This document shows, piece by piece, positions 1-6,814 of a DNA stretch of 64,000 nt (positions within the stretch are counted from its first letter, which is position 1; the number at the start of each line of letters is the position of its first letter). The notes under the pieces are model-generated. The model saw nothing but the letters and a program-made list of their open reading frames with translations, had not been told where the DNA came from and searched no databases. The stretch spans positions 1 to 64,000 of the forward strand of contig JADHUV010000008.1 of the NCBI GenBank assembly GCA_016784355.1. The letters run 5' to 3'. The stretch is from Nitrospira sp. (GTDB taxonomy: Bacteria; Nitrospirota; Thermodesulfovibrionia; UBA6902). The position numbers and the translations under genes are program-made.

Positions 1-687
1 TGTATGAGGTTTTAATATGCCGGACTTCAGGTTATCCAGTATTATCCTCTTCGGCACACCACCGAAACACTCAAAGGCATTGATGTGACACTTCACCCAT
101 GTTGCCTGCCCCTGATCAAATACAAACTCCACGTAATGGACACGACTGTATGACAGGGTTATAACAAAGGCATGGGCTCTACTCATCCTCTTTTGCTCAG
201 GATCGTACATTAATCCGGCCGATCCGAAATCCACCTGTGCCTCATCCGCTGCCAATACTTCCATACGCAGACAATTGCGCGGCGGCTTCGGATATTTCAC
301 ATTCATATACCGATTAAAACTGCTGTAACTTAATGGATATTCATACTGCCGCTTCAATATCCGGTATATCTGCTTAGGATTCATATGCTCTTTCGGCATA
401 AGTTTCTCTATAATGTTTTGATATCCCGATGTGCTTTTGTATGACGGTGAGATATCAAGTGGAGTTTTCAGTCCCCGCTGAATCTTTCCCGCCAGCTCCA
501 GATAATACGTGTACGGCTGCTCAGGCTGCTCCCGCTGAAATCCCTGCTTCTGTGCCAATGTTATGTATTTCCGGATTGTTTTGCGGGTTAATCCTACCGC
601 ACGCTTAATCTAGCTGATGTTACGCCACTTCTGCCACTGGTACAGTACTTCTACTAATTCCTCCATCCGTATCTCCTTTCTTGCCAT
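1..687 (-). pseudogene. istA: IS21-family transposase IstA, interrupted and cut by window edge
   Basis: Reading the minus strand from an ATG at 687, with GGAGGT just upstream, gives a short N-terminal helix-turn-helix region, then an in-frame TAG at codon 24 (about 616-618). The same frame then stays open to the window edge. It carries typical IS21 transposase text, including DEAQVDFG and FGGVPKRIILDNLKSG, which fit a DDE-type integrase core. IstA normally works with the ATPase IstB, which would lie beyond position 1. The nonsense codon (probably CAG to TAG) and the missing remainder make this a likely inactive copy, unless the stop is read through. The family call rests on motif resemblance only. 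Confidence 0.75.
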
Positions 688-734
688 AATACCTCCAGGC
701 TTAATGATTTCGTCTGGCATATTACAGCATTGTG

Positions 735-835
735 GATAAAGTGGGGAATTACTCTGAAACTAACTGGGTAATTCTTCTGATTCCTACTGGGGAATTAATT
801 TGAAACTACCTGGGGATTTATGCTGGAACTCGACA
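735..835. repeat. IS21-type terminal repeats
   Basis: Three tandem imperfect repeats follow the istA start: GTGGGGAATTACTCTGAAAC, then CTGGGGAATTAATTTGAAAC, then a partial CTGGGGATTTATGCTGGAAC. IS21-family ends carry repeated transposase-binding sites of this sort. The block stops at about 835 with CGACA, which reads TGTCG inward and is probably the element's outer end. The other end of the element is outside the window. Confidence 0.6.
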
Positions 836-864
836 TATCTGATTTATTTATTTTTATGCATATC

Positions 865-989
865 GGGGGATCAATGACGAGTGCCGATGAAGTATGTCGG
901 TATGCCCTCAAACTGTTTTGCACATCTCAAAACACTGCATGCTGAAAAAGTGCCCTGCGGTACTCGTTTATGTGCAGCGTCTGGTTATC
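865..989 (-). repeat. attC-like integron recombination site 1
   Basis: Read on the minus strand, this starts with ATAAC and continues AGACGCTGCAC...AAACGAGTACCGC. It ends with a complementary arm CGGCACTCGTCA. The arms pair imperfectly with one unpaired A in the 5' arm, the layout expected of a folded attC. It is a close relative of the site at 1720-1843 and shares its arm consensus with those near 3417, 5038 and 5704. It sits just 3' of the PIN toxin/antitoxin cassette, as attC sites do. The 3' core is degenerate. Confidence 0.6.
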
Positions 990-999
990 TGCTGTTTTT

Positions 1000-1218
1000 T
1001 TATCTTTCTCGAACTTCTCGAATTATATCAACAATTTCATCAGCTTTAAGATTAATATTAACTCCGGAAACATCCAATGGTGATCGCTTTGATGAAACTG
1101 GTTTAACTACAAATAATGATCCATCTTTTCGTTTTATCAAAACTTCTCCATGATCTTTAGCCTGTTCAAGAACGGATGATAATTTCTGTCGTGCTTCCGA
1201 AAAAGTATATGTTGTCAT
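1000..1218 (-). CDS. Phd/YefM-family antitoxin
   Basis: This 72-residue protein has the Phd/YefM N-terminal pattern: a short strand and helix (TFSEARQKLSSVLEQAK), then VLIKRKDGSLFVV, which forms the dimeric DNA-binding fold in this family. The C-terminal tail would wrap around and neutralise the toxin. It starts 2 bases after the stop of the upstream PIN toxin, so the two are translationally coupled, with the toxin first. That order is the reverse of most vapBC operons. Three TGTACA motifs in the upstream promoter fit autoregulation. The family call is firm; the exact partner chemistry is inferred. Confidence 0.85.
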   Translation of the reverse strand: MTTYTFSEARQKLSSVLEQAKDHGEVLIKRKDGSLFVVKPVSSKRSPLDVSGVNINLKADEIVDIIREVRER

Positions 1219-1220
1219 CT

Positions 1221-1613
1221 CTATACCTCTCTGGTTTTTACCCCAGCTTTTTTTGCTGCTTTTAACAATCCTTCATCAAGTGATATCAAAGCAGCATTAT
1301 GCTTTAATGCACAGCCAATTACATATGCATCATAGGCATAAATATTTAAGTTGTGAGACAGTTCTAAAGCAATGCCAAGCTCTATATCGCTAAAGCGAAT
1401 AGGGATTTGATGATAAGCTTCCAATGCAGCAATTGCCTGATTTATATTAATTTTTTTTCGCTTAAACATTGCCGAGAAGGCATTGCCAATTTCCCAATGA
1501 AGAGACGAAGGTGCAATTAAGTCAACACCTGTAGTTGCTTTAATCAATGATTTCTTATGCTTCTCATTTGTTATTACTGCTATGATTATTGATGTGTCTA
1601 TAATTAAATTCAT
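1221..1613 (-). CDS. vapC: PIN-domain ribonuclease toxin (VapC family)
   Basis: The 130-residue length is typical of VapC. The conserved acidic residues of the PIN active site are visible at D6 (LIIDTS), E41 (HWEIGN), D95 (AYDAYV) and D113 (ISLDEG). These bind metal and cleave RNA in VapC toxins, commonly initiator tRNA or ribosomal RNA; the target here is unknown. It is the first gene of a two-gene unit whose antitoxin is of Phd/YefM type rather than AbrB or RHH type. The unit lies between two attC-like sites, so it looks like an integron cassette, here on the minus strand. Confidence 0.9.
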   Translation of the reverse strand: MNLIIDTSIIIAVITNEKHKKSLIKATTGVDLIAPSSLHWEIGNAFSAMFKRKKININQAIAALEAYHQIPIRFSDIELGIALELSHNLNIYAYDAYVIGCALKHNAALISLDEGLLKAAKKAGVKTREV

Positions 1614-1627
1614 ACTCCCTCATCTAT

Positions 1628-1682
1628 TGTACAATTGTACATTTAGCATAACTCATGATACTGTACATTGCAAGAGGGTCAA
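1628..1682 (-). promoter_or_regulatory. Promoter and TGTACA operator of the PIN toxin pair
   Basis: On the minus strand a -35 TTGACC (1682-1677) and a -10 TATCAT (1660-1655) are 16 bases apart. TGTACA occurs at 1662-1667 inside the spacer, and at 1628-1633 and 1636-1641 downstream, the latter two forming a palindrome. TGTACA is the core recognised by YefM in E. coli, and the encoded antitoxin is of that family, so autorepression is likely. Confidence 0.65.
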
Positions 1683-1719
1683 CCGTCTTGATTTTTTGCT
1701 TGACATGCGGGAAGTATTC

Positions 1720-1843
1720 GAGCTCACTGACGAGTGCCGCTGAAGTACGTCAGCGTGCGCCGAAACTGATTTGCACATCTCAAAACACGGCATGCTCAAA
1801 AAGCGACCTGCGGTACTCGTTCAAGTGCAGCGTCGTGTTAGAT
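1720..1843 (-). repeat. attC-like integron recombination site 2
   Basis: Read on the minus strand this begins with ATCTAAC, a perfect RYYYAAC inverse core. The arm GAACGAGTACCGCAGG follows, then a spacer, then the complementary arm GCGGCACTCGTCAGTGAG. One A in the first arm has no partner, as in genuine attC sites. The site lies just 3' of the DUF2703 gene and is the sister of the site at 865-989. A clear GTTRRRY core at the other end is not visible. Confidence 0.65.
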
Positions 1844-1858
1844 GATTCTTTTTTTATT

Positions 1859-2251
1859 CTATTTCTTATAAAGATCCGATGCAGCAAGAAGCCCGGCTCT
1901 TATAATTAATTTTTCTGGTACTGCTTCAAATGTGTTTCTACCGATTAATATAGTTCTGCAATCACTATCACCACAAACATCGCAACACTGACTCTGACCA
2001 ATAGTACCTCCAATCCATTCTTCCAAAAGCTTTCCATTTATCCAGACTTGATTTGACTGAAGGGGATCACTTTTGAATGATTCATAATCAATGTCCTCTT
2101 TTTCTAAACTTACCTTAACACTTAATTCCGATAGTGCTTTTTGAAGTTTCTTAAATGCGGCTTCAACAGACTCTCCGGTATTGCTACATCGCGCGCATGT
2201 CCTTCCCGATTCACTTATAAGTCTTCGCCAACGAATCTTTAATCCATCCAT
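1859..2251 (-). CDS. DUF2703 family protein
   Basis: This 130-residue protein begins LKIRWRRLI, then has a CARC pair near residue 20 and a second cysteine group, CCDVCGDSDC, near residues 89-98. The text VWINGKLLEEWIGG and FEAVPEKLIIRAGL matches what I recall of DUF2703, a thioredoxin-like or metal-linked family of unknown function. The paired cysteines suggest metal or thiol chemistry; no substrate can be named. It occupies its own cassette-like interval with an attC-like site at its 3' side. Confidence 0.75.
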   Translation of the reverse strand: MDGLKIRWRRLISESGRTCARCSNTGESVEAAFKKLQKALSELSVKVSLEKEDIDYESFKSDPLQSNQVWINGKLLEEWIGGTIGQSQCCDVCGDSDCRTILIGRNTFEAVPEKLIIRAGLLAASDLYKK

Positions 2252-2338
2252 GTTATCTTTTATCTTTCATTTAGATATCTATACTACGTAAAAAGTTATT
2301 CCTGCCTGGAAATAGACAGATAATTATAAACTTCCTTG

Positions 2339-2605
2339 TCAGACATCCAAGATATCATCAGCTGATGAAAAAGAAACTTTACCTTTCTTTTCCTTTGCTT
2401 CAAATTTACTTATTTCATTTAGATCTTGTACGTTCTCATACAAGTCAATCAGTGATTTTTTTATCAGTGTCGATTTATCTTCATGAAAATGATCTGACAA
2501 TTTTTTCAATATTTTCTCTTCGTCTTTGTTGAATTTACTGATATCACTCCCATTTCTGGTAAACCTCCTCTCGCTTAGCAATTGAGATGACATAATAATC
2601 ATCAT
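2339..2605 (-). CDS. Probable antitoxin of a RelE-type pair
   Basis: This small protein (up to 88 residues) is charged and helical, with a KFNKDEEKILKKLSDHF segment followed by KSTLIKKSLIDLYENV, which looks like a ribbon-helix-helix or RelB-type DNA-binding region. The C-terminal acidic tail would bind the toxin. The gene overlaps the end of the upstream RelE-like toxin by about 60 bases. The start is uncertain; an internal methionine at residue 5 is also possible. Toxin-first order matches the neighbouring PIN pair. The role is inferred mainly from context. Confidence 0.6.
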   Translation of the reverse strand: MMIIMSSQLLSERRFTRNGSDISKFNKDEEKILKKLSDHFHEDKSTLIKKSLIDLYENVQDLNEISKFEAKEKKGKVSFSSADDILDV

Positions 2606-2813
2606 TCTCTATATAAAATATAGCTCTTAATTTCCCCTTACGCAATCGATAATATGATCGCTCATCGCTTGTTTTTAATCTCTTAACATCAAACAACCCC
2701 AAGTCATGTGTGGTATCTAATGATATAAATACATTATTGAATCTCTTGAAAATATCTTTGGGTAGAGCCCCTTTTTTTACAGCCTTGTTTATGCTGCCTT
2801 CATAATAGACCAT
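2544..2813 (-). CDS. RelE/ParE-superfamily toxin
   Basis: The frame is open from 2864, but the first 17 codons run towards attC-like debris and do not look like a RelE N-terminus. I therefore place the start at 2813 (MVYYEGSINKAVKKG), giving 89 residues. The middle DVKRLKTSDERSYYRLRKG and the end RAIFYIENDDYYVISIAKREEVY match the RelE/ParE fold, in which basic residues contact mRNA or gyrase. Which of these is the target is unknown. It is translated ahead of its probable antitoxin. Confidence 0.75.
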   Translation of the reverse strand: MVYYEGSINKAVKKGALPKDIFKRFNNVFISLDTTHDLGLFDVKRLKTSDERSYYRLRKGKLRAIFYIENDDYYVISIAKREEVYQKWE

Positions 2814-2871
2814 GAAGCACAACCAAGAGCAATAAAGGTAATTTGCACACTGTAAAATATACACAGCCTAA

Positions 2872-2915
2872 AAAGATATCGCTGGTCTGCATTCGAATGC
2901 ATCGGTTTGTTAGCT
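2872..2915 (-). repeat. Half attC-like site (remnant)
   Basis: On the minus strand this reads GCTAACAAACCGATGCATTC then GAATGCAGACCAGCG, which is nearly the 5' arm of the sites at 3417 and 5038. The matching 3' arm is missing, so this is probably a site broken by deletion next to the IS3 debris that begins at 2935. Confidence 0.45.
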
Positions 2916-2934
2916 TTTGTTTATTCTTTTATTT

Positions 2935-3416
2935 TTATAAACCTTTAGACGGCTTTCTGCTTAGCCATGCATAGTAACTACTTGATGATACATTCAATAT
3001 ATTCTTTAAAAATGGCAATGGATATGTGGGCCTCATTTGCTTTATCATCGCGCACCTCACAGAGAGCCCTTCGCAAAGTACGCTGTTGCTTTTTTTAATA
3101 TATCACGCTCCATCTTCACCTCTGCCAACTCGCGCTTTAGCTTATGCAGCTCTAGTTCCTGATCACTCAATTGACGGTGATTTTTGCCAACTGACTCCAA
3201 CTCCCCGGCTTTATTCTTTTTTACCCAGGTGCTTAATGTTGACGGAGCCAATGATAATCGCTTGCTCGCTTCAAGCACACTTAACCCGCCTTCTGTTACC
3301 AGTATCACTGCTTCCACCCTGAACTCCTTCGTGTGCTTCCCATATGGTATCTTTTCCATTCTTTCACCTCCATTAAGTTATTGTACTTAATTTTGGTGTC
3401 CACTTTTTTCAGCTTA
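2935..3416 (-). mobile_element. Truncated IS3-family element
   Basis: The element is on the minus strand. Its outer end, at 3387-3416, contains GTGTCCACTTTTTTCAGC, which recurs at two other places in the window. It holds a complete orfA and only the first 42 codons of orfB (2935-3060), which read MRPTYPLPFLKNILNV then SSSSYYAWLSR, followed by a stop. The catalytic DDE region is absent, so the element cannot move by itself. It separates two halves of the cassette array that point in opposite directions. Confidence 0.75.
3057..3359 (-). CDS. IS3-family transposase OrfA (helix-turn-helix subunit)
   Basis: This 100-residue protein has the standard OrfA layout: a basic N-terminus with YTKEFRVEAV-like text, a helix-turn-helix around LEASKRLSLAPSTLSTWVKK, and a C-terminal leucine-rich coiled coil, LHKLKRELAEVKMERDILKK. 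In intact IS3 elements OrfA binds the ends and is fused to OrfB by frameshift. Here OrfB is truncated after 42 codons, so the gene is a relic with an intact first frame. Confidence 0.85.
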   Translation of the reverse strand: MEKIPYGKHTKEFRVEAVILVTEGGLSVLEASKRLSLAPSTLSTWVKKNKAGELESVGKNHRQLSDQELELHKLKRELAEVKMERDILKKATAYFAKGSL

Positions 3417-3549
3417 CCTCAAACAAACGGATGCACTCGAATGAGTGCCAGCGGTGCTCTTTTTGGTTTTGAACAGTTTTCGTATTCAGACTGCTGTATT
3501 GCTTGTAAGTGTCATTCATGGCACTCATCGGTGATCCTGATCGTTAGAC
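3417..3549 (+). repeat. attC-like integron recombination site 3
   Basis: The 5' arm GATGCACTCGAATGAGTGCC pairs with the 3' arm GGCACTCATCGGTGATC, leaving one A unpaired in the 5' arm. The site ends in GTTAGAC (3543-3549), a perfect GTTRRRY core. The 5' core is only AACAAAC because the IS3 end abuts it at 3416. Its orientation is opposite to that of sites 1 and 2. Confidence 0.65.
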
Positions 3550-4015
3550 TCAAAGAATAACCGACTCTGCTTGCAAGTAAGCTATATTGTTTGATATAGT
3601 TGAGCACAAAAATAATTGAAGGGAGGTGAACCAGATTGAATACAGTCTTAGATGCGAGAAGTTATAAAATGGGATTTGGCTGAGGAAGCGCAAAAAGCCT
3701 GGTCGAGGTTTTCCGGCTGATGGGACTGTGCTATCTGTTGTTCATGCTCTTTAATTCTTCGCAGAACTTCTGATTTCCTCACAGATATTTATCTCATCGT
3801 ATATTTTCTATCAGCTGGCAATAACCATATCTGAATTACAAACATAAGGCAGGGAAATTGATTTATTATACCCTGCAATAGAACGCTTACTGTTTGAGAG
3901 GTGCTGAACTGACTATTCCGCATAGTCTGCAAAACCGTGCTCAGTGGCAAAGGAAATGCTCTGCTGAATTCGATTGTCACTACCTCTTTTCATTAAAAAA
4001 TAAAATGGAGAGAAA
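3550..4015. other. Intergenic stretch without a recognisable gene
   Basis: No convincing coding frame was found. A good GGGAGGTGA sequence near 3620 leads only to very short frames that stop within about 25 codons, so a decayed small gene is possible. The last 35 bases form the leader of the transglutaminase gene, with AGAG just upstream of its ATG. Confidence 0.4.
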
Positions 4016-5020
4016 ATGAAAATAAAAATAACCATCTTAATATTAATTCTTTTACTAGTATCAGGTCTATCATATGCTAAGGATAGGCAAGGGATCGTAA
4101 CATTCAAAATCAACTTAGATGCTCAAGCAGGTTCAAGCAATACCAGGTTGTGGCTCCCATACCCACTATCAGAGGAACATCAGAGGATTGATAATTTAAA
4201 GATTGAAGGCAACTTTGATAATTCATCAATATATCGTGAGCAAGAAAGTGGAGCTATCTATCACTTTAGCGAATGGCAGGGTAATTCAGACAGTAAAATT
4301 CTGGAGATGAGTTTCAAGGTGAAGGCAGAAGAAAGAATTGTAAAGGATTTGAAAGATACAAAGGACCCGGTGCCGGACGAAGTCAAAAAGTATCTTAAAT
4401 CGAACTTCTGGATACCGACAGATGGCGATATCAAAGAGATTGCTAACACAATAACAAAAGACAAAACTGGCATCCTTCAGAAATCCAGAGCAGTATATGA
4501 TTGGGTTGTTGAAAATACACATAGAGACCCGAGAGTAAAAGGATGCGGTCATGGCATAGTTGAACAGATGCTGGTTAAGCGCGGCGGGAAATGTGTTGAT
4601 ATAAGTTCAGTATACATTGCACTTGCAAGGGCTGCCGGAGTTCCTGCGAGGGAAGTGTTTGGCATAAGGCTCGGTAAAAAGGCTGAACAGGACATAACTG
4701 GTGGTTATCATTGTTGGGCGGAGTTCTTTCTCCCTGGTACTGGCTGGATACCAGTAGATCCAGCCGATGTAAGAAAGCTGATGTTAGTTGAAAATTTGAA
4801 TTTGAAAGAAGCAAAAAAATACAGAGAATACTATTTTGGTGCAGTTGATGAGTTCAGGATTGCCCTTGAGAGAAGCGGGAGGGGAATAAAGCTATTACCA
4901 TTGCAGAAAAGCGGCCCTTTAAATTATCTTATGTACCCGTATGCAGAAGTAGATGGAAAGCCTCTTGATTATCTCGACTCAAAGAGCTTTAATTATACTG
5001 TCACATTTAAAGCTATTTGA
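4016..5020 (+). CDS. Exported transglutaminase-like protein
   Basis: The 334-residue protein has a clear signal peptide (hydrophobic residues 5-20, then SYA). After a beta-rich N-terminal half it has a transglutaminase-like core with a plausible Cys-His-Asp triad: C193 in GGKCVD, H232 in GGYHCWAE and D248 in PVDPAD. Such papain-fold proteins act as cell-envelope amidohydrolases or proteases; the substrate cannot be told from sequence. The gene is followed 18 bases later by an attC-like site in the same direction, so it appears to be a cassette gene. It is unusually long and exported for such a cassette. Confidence 0.8.
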   Translation: MKIKITILILILLLVSGLSYAKDRQGIVTFKINLDAQAGSSNTRLWLPYPLSEEHQRIDNLKIEGNFDNSSIYREQESGAIYHFSEWQGNSDSKILEMSFKVKAEERIVKDLKDTKDPVPDEVKKYLKSNFWIPTDGDIKEIANTITKDKTGILQKSRAVYDWVVENTHRDPRVKGCGHGIVEQMLVKRGGKCVDISSVYIALARAAGVPAREVFGIRLGKKAEQDITGGYHCWAEFFLPGTGWIPVDPADVRKLMLVENLNLKEAKKYREYYFGAVDEFRIALERSGRGIKLLPLQKSGPLNYLMYPYAEVDGKPLDYLDSKSFNYTVTFKAI

Positions 5021-5037
5021 ATATTGACAGTAAAACA

Positions 5038-5124
5038 GCCTAACAGCAGAGTGCAGTGAATGCAGACCAGCGGTGCCTTTTTAATATGCATAATGGTCTG
5101 CATCACTGACTCAGGCGTTATAAC
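5038..5124 (+). repeat. attC-like integron recombination site 4
   Basis: This is the clearest site. It starts with GCCTAAC (RYYYAAC), continues GCAGTGAATGCAGACCA, and after a short loop has the complementary arm TGGTCTGCATCACTGACTC. One A in the first arm is unpaired. It ends in GCGTTATAAC, and the same GTTATAAC also starts the next site at 5704. That repetition of the core on both sides of yefM-yoeB is what cassette insertion by an integron integrase produces. Confidence 0.75.
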
Positions 5125-5139
5125 TAAAAAAGAAAGTAA

Positions 5140-5181
5140 TTGACATTCCTCCTTGACTGTACAGTAATAAGTACGTGTACA
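5140..5181 (+). promoter_or_regulatory. yefM-yoeB promoter and TGTACA operator
   Basis: TTGACA (5140-5145) or TTGACT (5153-5158) can serve as the -35 box. TGTACA occurs at 5158-5163 and 5176-5181, spaced 18 bases centre to centre, overlapping the likely -10 region. TGTACA is the known core of YefM-YoeB operators in E. coli, so the pair is probably autorepressed. The cassette therefore carries its own promoter. Confidence 0.65.
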
Positions 5182-5194
5182 GCATTGAGGAGGA

Positions 5195-5452
5195 TTGGAA
5201 ATGAAAGCACTTACTTATACCGCAGTGCGTAGCAACCTGGCAAAAATAATGAAAGACGTATGTGATGACCATGATCCTGTGATTATCAAACGGAAACAAA
5301 ACGATGCTGTTGTCATGATGTCGCTGGAGGACTACGAAGCATTAAATGAAACAGCGTACTTATTGCACAGTCCTAAGAACACAAAACGACTACTTGAATC
5401 AATAGAGGAACTTGAAAAAGGTAAGGGAATAGAACGGAAGTTGGCCGGATGA
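5195..5452 (+). CDS. yefM: YefM antitoxin
   Basis: This 85-residue protein begins MKALTYTAVRSNLAKIMKDV and continues PVIIKRKQNDAVVMMSLEDY then EALNETAYLLHSPKN, which is the standard YefM N-terminal DNA-binding domain and hinge. The tail (LLESIEELEKGK) would bind and block YoeB. It has a GGAGGA ribosome-binding site 8 bases upstream and overlaps yoeB by four bases (ATGA). Two TGTACA operator cores lie upstream. Confidence 0.92.
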   Translation: MEMKALTYTAVRSNLAKIMKDVCDDHDPVIIKRKQNDAVVMMSLEDYEALNETAYLLHSPKNTKRLLESIEELEKGKGIERKLAG

Positions 5453-5703
5453 AACTGATATTTTCTGAACATGCATGGGAAGACTATATTTACTGGCAAC
5501 TTACTGATAAAAAAACTTTAAAAAGAATAAACGAATTAATGAAGGACATTCAGAAAAATAAATATCAGGGCATTGGAAAACCAGAGCCATTAAAACATAG
5601 CTTAGCCGGATATTGGTCAAGGCGAATAACAACTGAACTCAGAATAGTCTATAAAATTAACGATAACCAAGTGCTAATTGTACAGTTACGATATCACTAC
5701 TGA
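5449..5703 (+). CDS. yoeB: YoeB ribosome-dependent mRNA interferase toxin
   Basis: The 84-residue length is standard for YoeB. It opens MKLIFSEHAWEDYIYW and has LKRINELMKDIQ, then GKPEPLKHSLAGYWSRRI, then ELRIVYKI, and ends VQLRYHY. E47-type, R-type and the terminal His-Tyr residues used for catalysis in YoeB are all present in the expected places. In the family the toxin cuts mRNA at the ribosomal A site. The stop codon is immediately followed by the next attC-like core (GTTATAAC at 5704). Confidence 0.93.
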   Translation: MKLIFSEHAWEDYIYWQLTDKKTLKRINELMKDIQKNKYQGIGKPEPLKHSLAGYWSRRITTELRIVYKINDNQVLIVQLRYHY

Positions 5704-5830
5704 GTTATAACAAGACGATGGAGATTAAACGAGTACCAGTGGAGACCTTTTTTGCTCTGGATATTCTAGGGAGTACAAATCAGATTTTGCAGGTGATATT
5801 ATTGCTGGTACTCGTCACTCAACTCGCCTA
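5704..5830 (+). repeat. attC-like integron recombination site 5
   Basis: It begins GTTATAACAAGACG, the same core as at 5117-5124. The arm AAACGAGTACCAG pairs with CTGGTACTCGTCA at 5805-5817, with one A unpaired. The arm sequence is nearly that of sites 1 and 2 but on the other strand. The 3' core is not a clear GTTRRRY, so the distal boundary is uncertain. Confidence 0.6.
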
Positions 5831-6164
5831 CTTCCCATGATGTCAAGTAAAAAACAAGCTAGATCCAAAAAATATCACTTAAATATTATCAAAATATTTG
5901 CAAATCAACCTATGATATTGCAGTAGCGAGACGTAGGTATCCTGTTGATTCAGGAGTAAGGCTTCAATGCCGGAACGGAAATCCCGTTTCTTAAGTCTTC
6001 AGATCTACGCTTACTTGCATTACAATATAACCAATATTCTGATTCGATCCGTGAAGACCAGGTCGAGTCGACTCAATATTGAGACGGGCCTGGAAATCTG
6101 TTAGGCGAAGTGTATCTTTATGATACCTTTAACAATGATGACCGCCGTGCCGCTCCGGGAGTCC
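5831..6164. other. Non-coding stretch after the cassette array
   Basis: I see no supported gene. The stretch includes a 12-base palindrome CTCAATATTGAG near 6070-6081 inside a longer pair CCAGG...CCTGG. A GTTAGGC, which would fit an attC core, follows near 6100. This could be a further decayed site, but arm pairing is weak. Confidence 0.3.
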
Positions 6165-6377
6165 GTTAGGGTTAGCAGGTGTCTCTGCCAACTCGCGCTT
6201 TAGCCTGTGCAGCTTTAGTTCCCGATCACTCAATTGACGGTGATTTTTACCCACTGCTTCCAGCTTTACAGCTTCCACCCTGAACTCCTTCGTGTGCTTC
6301 CCATATGGTATCCTTTCCATTCTTTCACCTCCATTAAGTTATTGTACTTAATTTTGGTGTCCACTTTTTTCAGCTTA
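6165..6377 (-). mobile_element. Internally deleted IS3-family remnant
   Basis: The outer end (GTGTCCACTTTTTTCAGC near 6358) and the first 18 codons of orfA match the copy at 2935-3416. The helix-turn-helix part of orfA is deleted, and the reading joins LEAVGKNHRQLSDRELKLHR directly before running into unrelated sequence at about 6180. It is a dead fragment. Confidence 0.75.
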
Positions 6378-6475
6378 ACTCACTTTTCCTAAACACTTCA
6401 AAAAGTCCCAAAAATGTTATTCTATCAAGCAATAGCAGTATCCTGAAACTTAAAATATTAGGAGAGGCATGTAAG

Positions 6476-6814
6476 ATGGAAAGACGTCAATCAGGCCGAA
6501 TATCTGTAGACATTCCCCTGACTTTTTCAGATGGCATCATAAAGGTGCAGGGAATGTCCTCTGACTTTTCGCATGAAGGCCTGTTTATTATTACAAAGAA
6601 ACCTTTCAAGGCTGGCACAGATATTAGTATGTTGCTTGAGGTATCAGCCAATGATAAGATATACACGCTGGGCAAGGTTATACGGGTTATACAATCCGGG
6701 GCAGACAATATCAAAGACGGGATGGGCATTAAAATTACAAGAATGACTGCAGCATATCAGAAATTTATCAGGGATTTGGCCTATGATAAACTGGCTGTAG
6801 ATGACTCAGAATAA
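6476..6814 (+). CDS. PilZ domain protein
   Basis: This 112-residue single-domain protein carries both hallmarks of a cyclic-di-GMP-binding PilZ domain: an N-terminal ERRQSGRISVDIPL (RxxxR type) and a D-F-S-H-E-G motif (SSDFSHEGLFI) about 25 residues later. It probably acts as a c-di-GMP receptor affecting motility or surface polymers. It starts 9 bases after AGGAGAGG. Its 3' end overlaps the converging cysteine synthase gene by 34 bases. Two further PilZ-like genes lie at 7907 and 8287. Confidence 0.85.
   Translation: MERRQSGRISVDIPLTFSDGIIKVQGMSSDFSHEGLFIITKKPFKAGTDISMLLEVSANDKIYTLGKVIRVIQSGADNIKDGMGIKITRMTAAYQKFIRDLAYDKLAVDDSE

Noticed and set aside
881-1153. Open frame of 90 codons on the plus strand
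   Set aside because: It lies across an attC-like site and opposite a clear antitoxin gene, with no ribosome-binding site or recognisable protein pattern.
3600-3790. Possible small gene after GGGAGGTGA near 3620
   Set aside because: All frames stop within about 25 codons and none resembles a protein family.
5930-6110. Possible structured RNA or further attC between 5930 and 6110
   Set aside because: Palindromes and a GTTAGGC are present, but the arms do not pair well and no known RNA family is recognisable.
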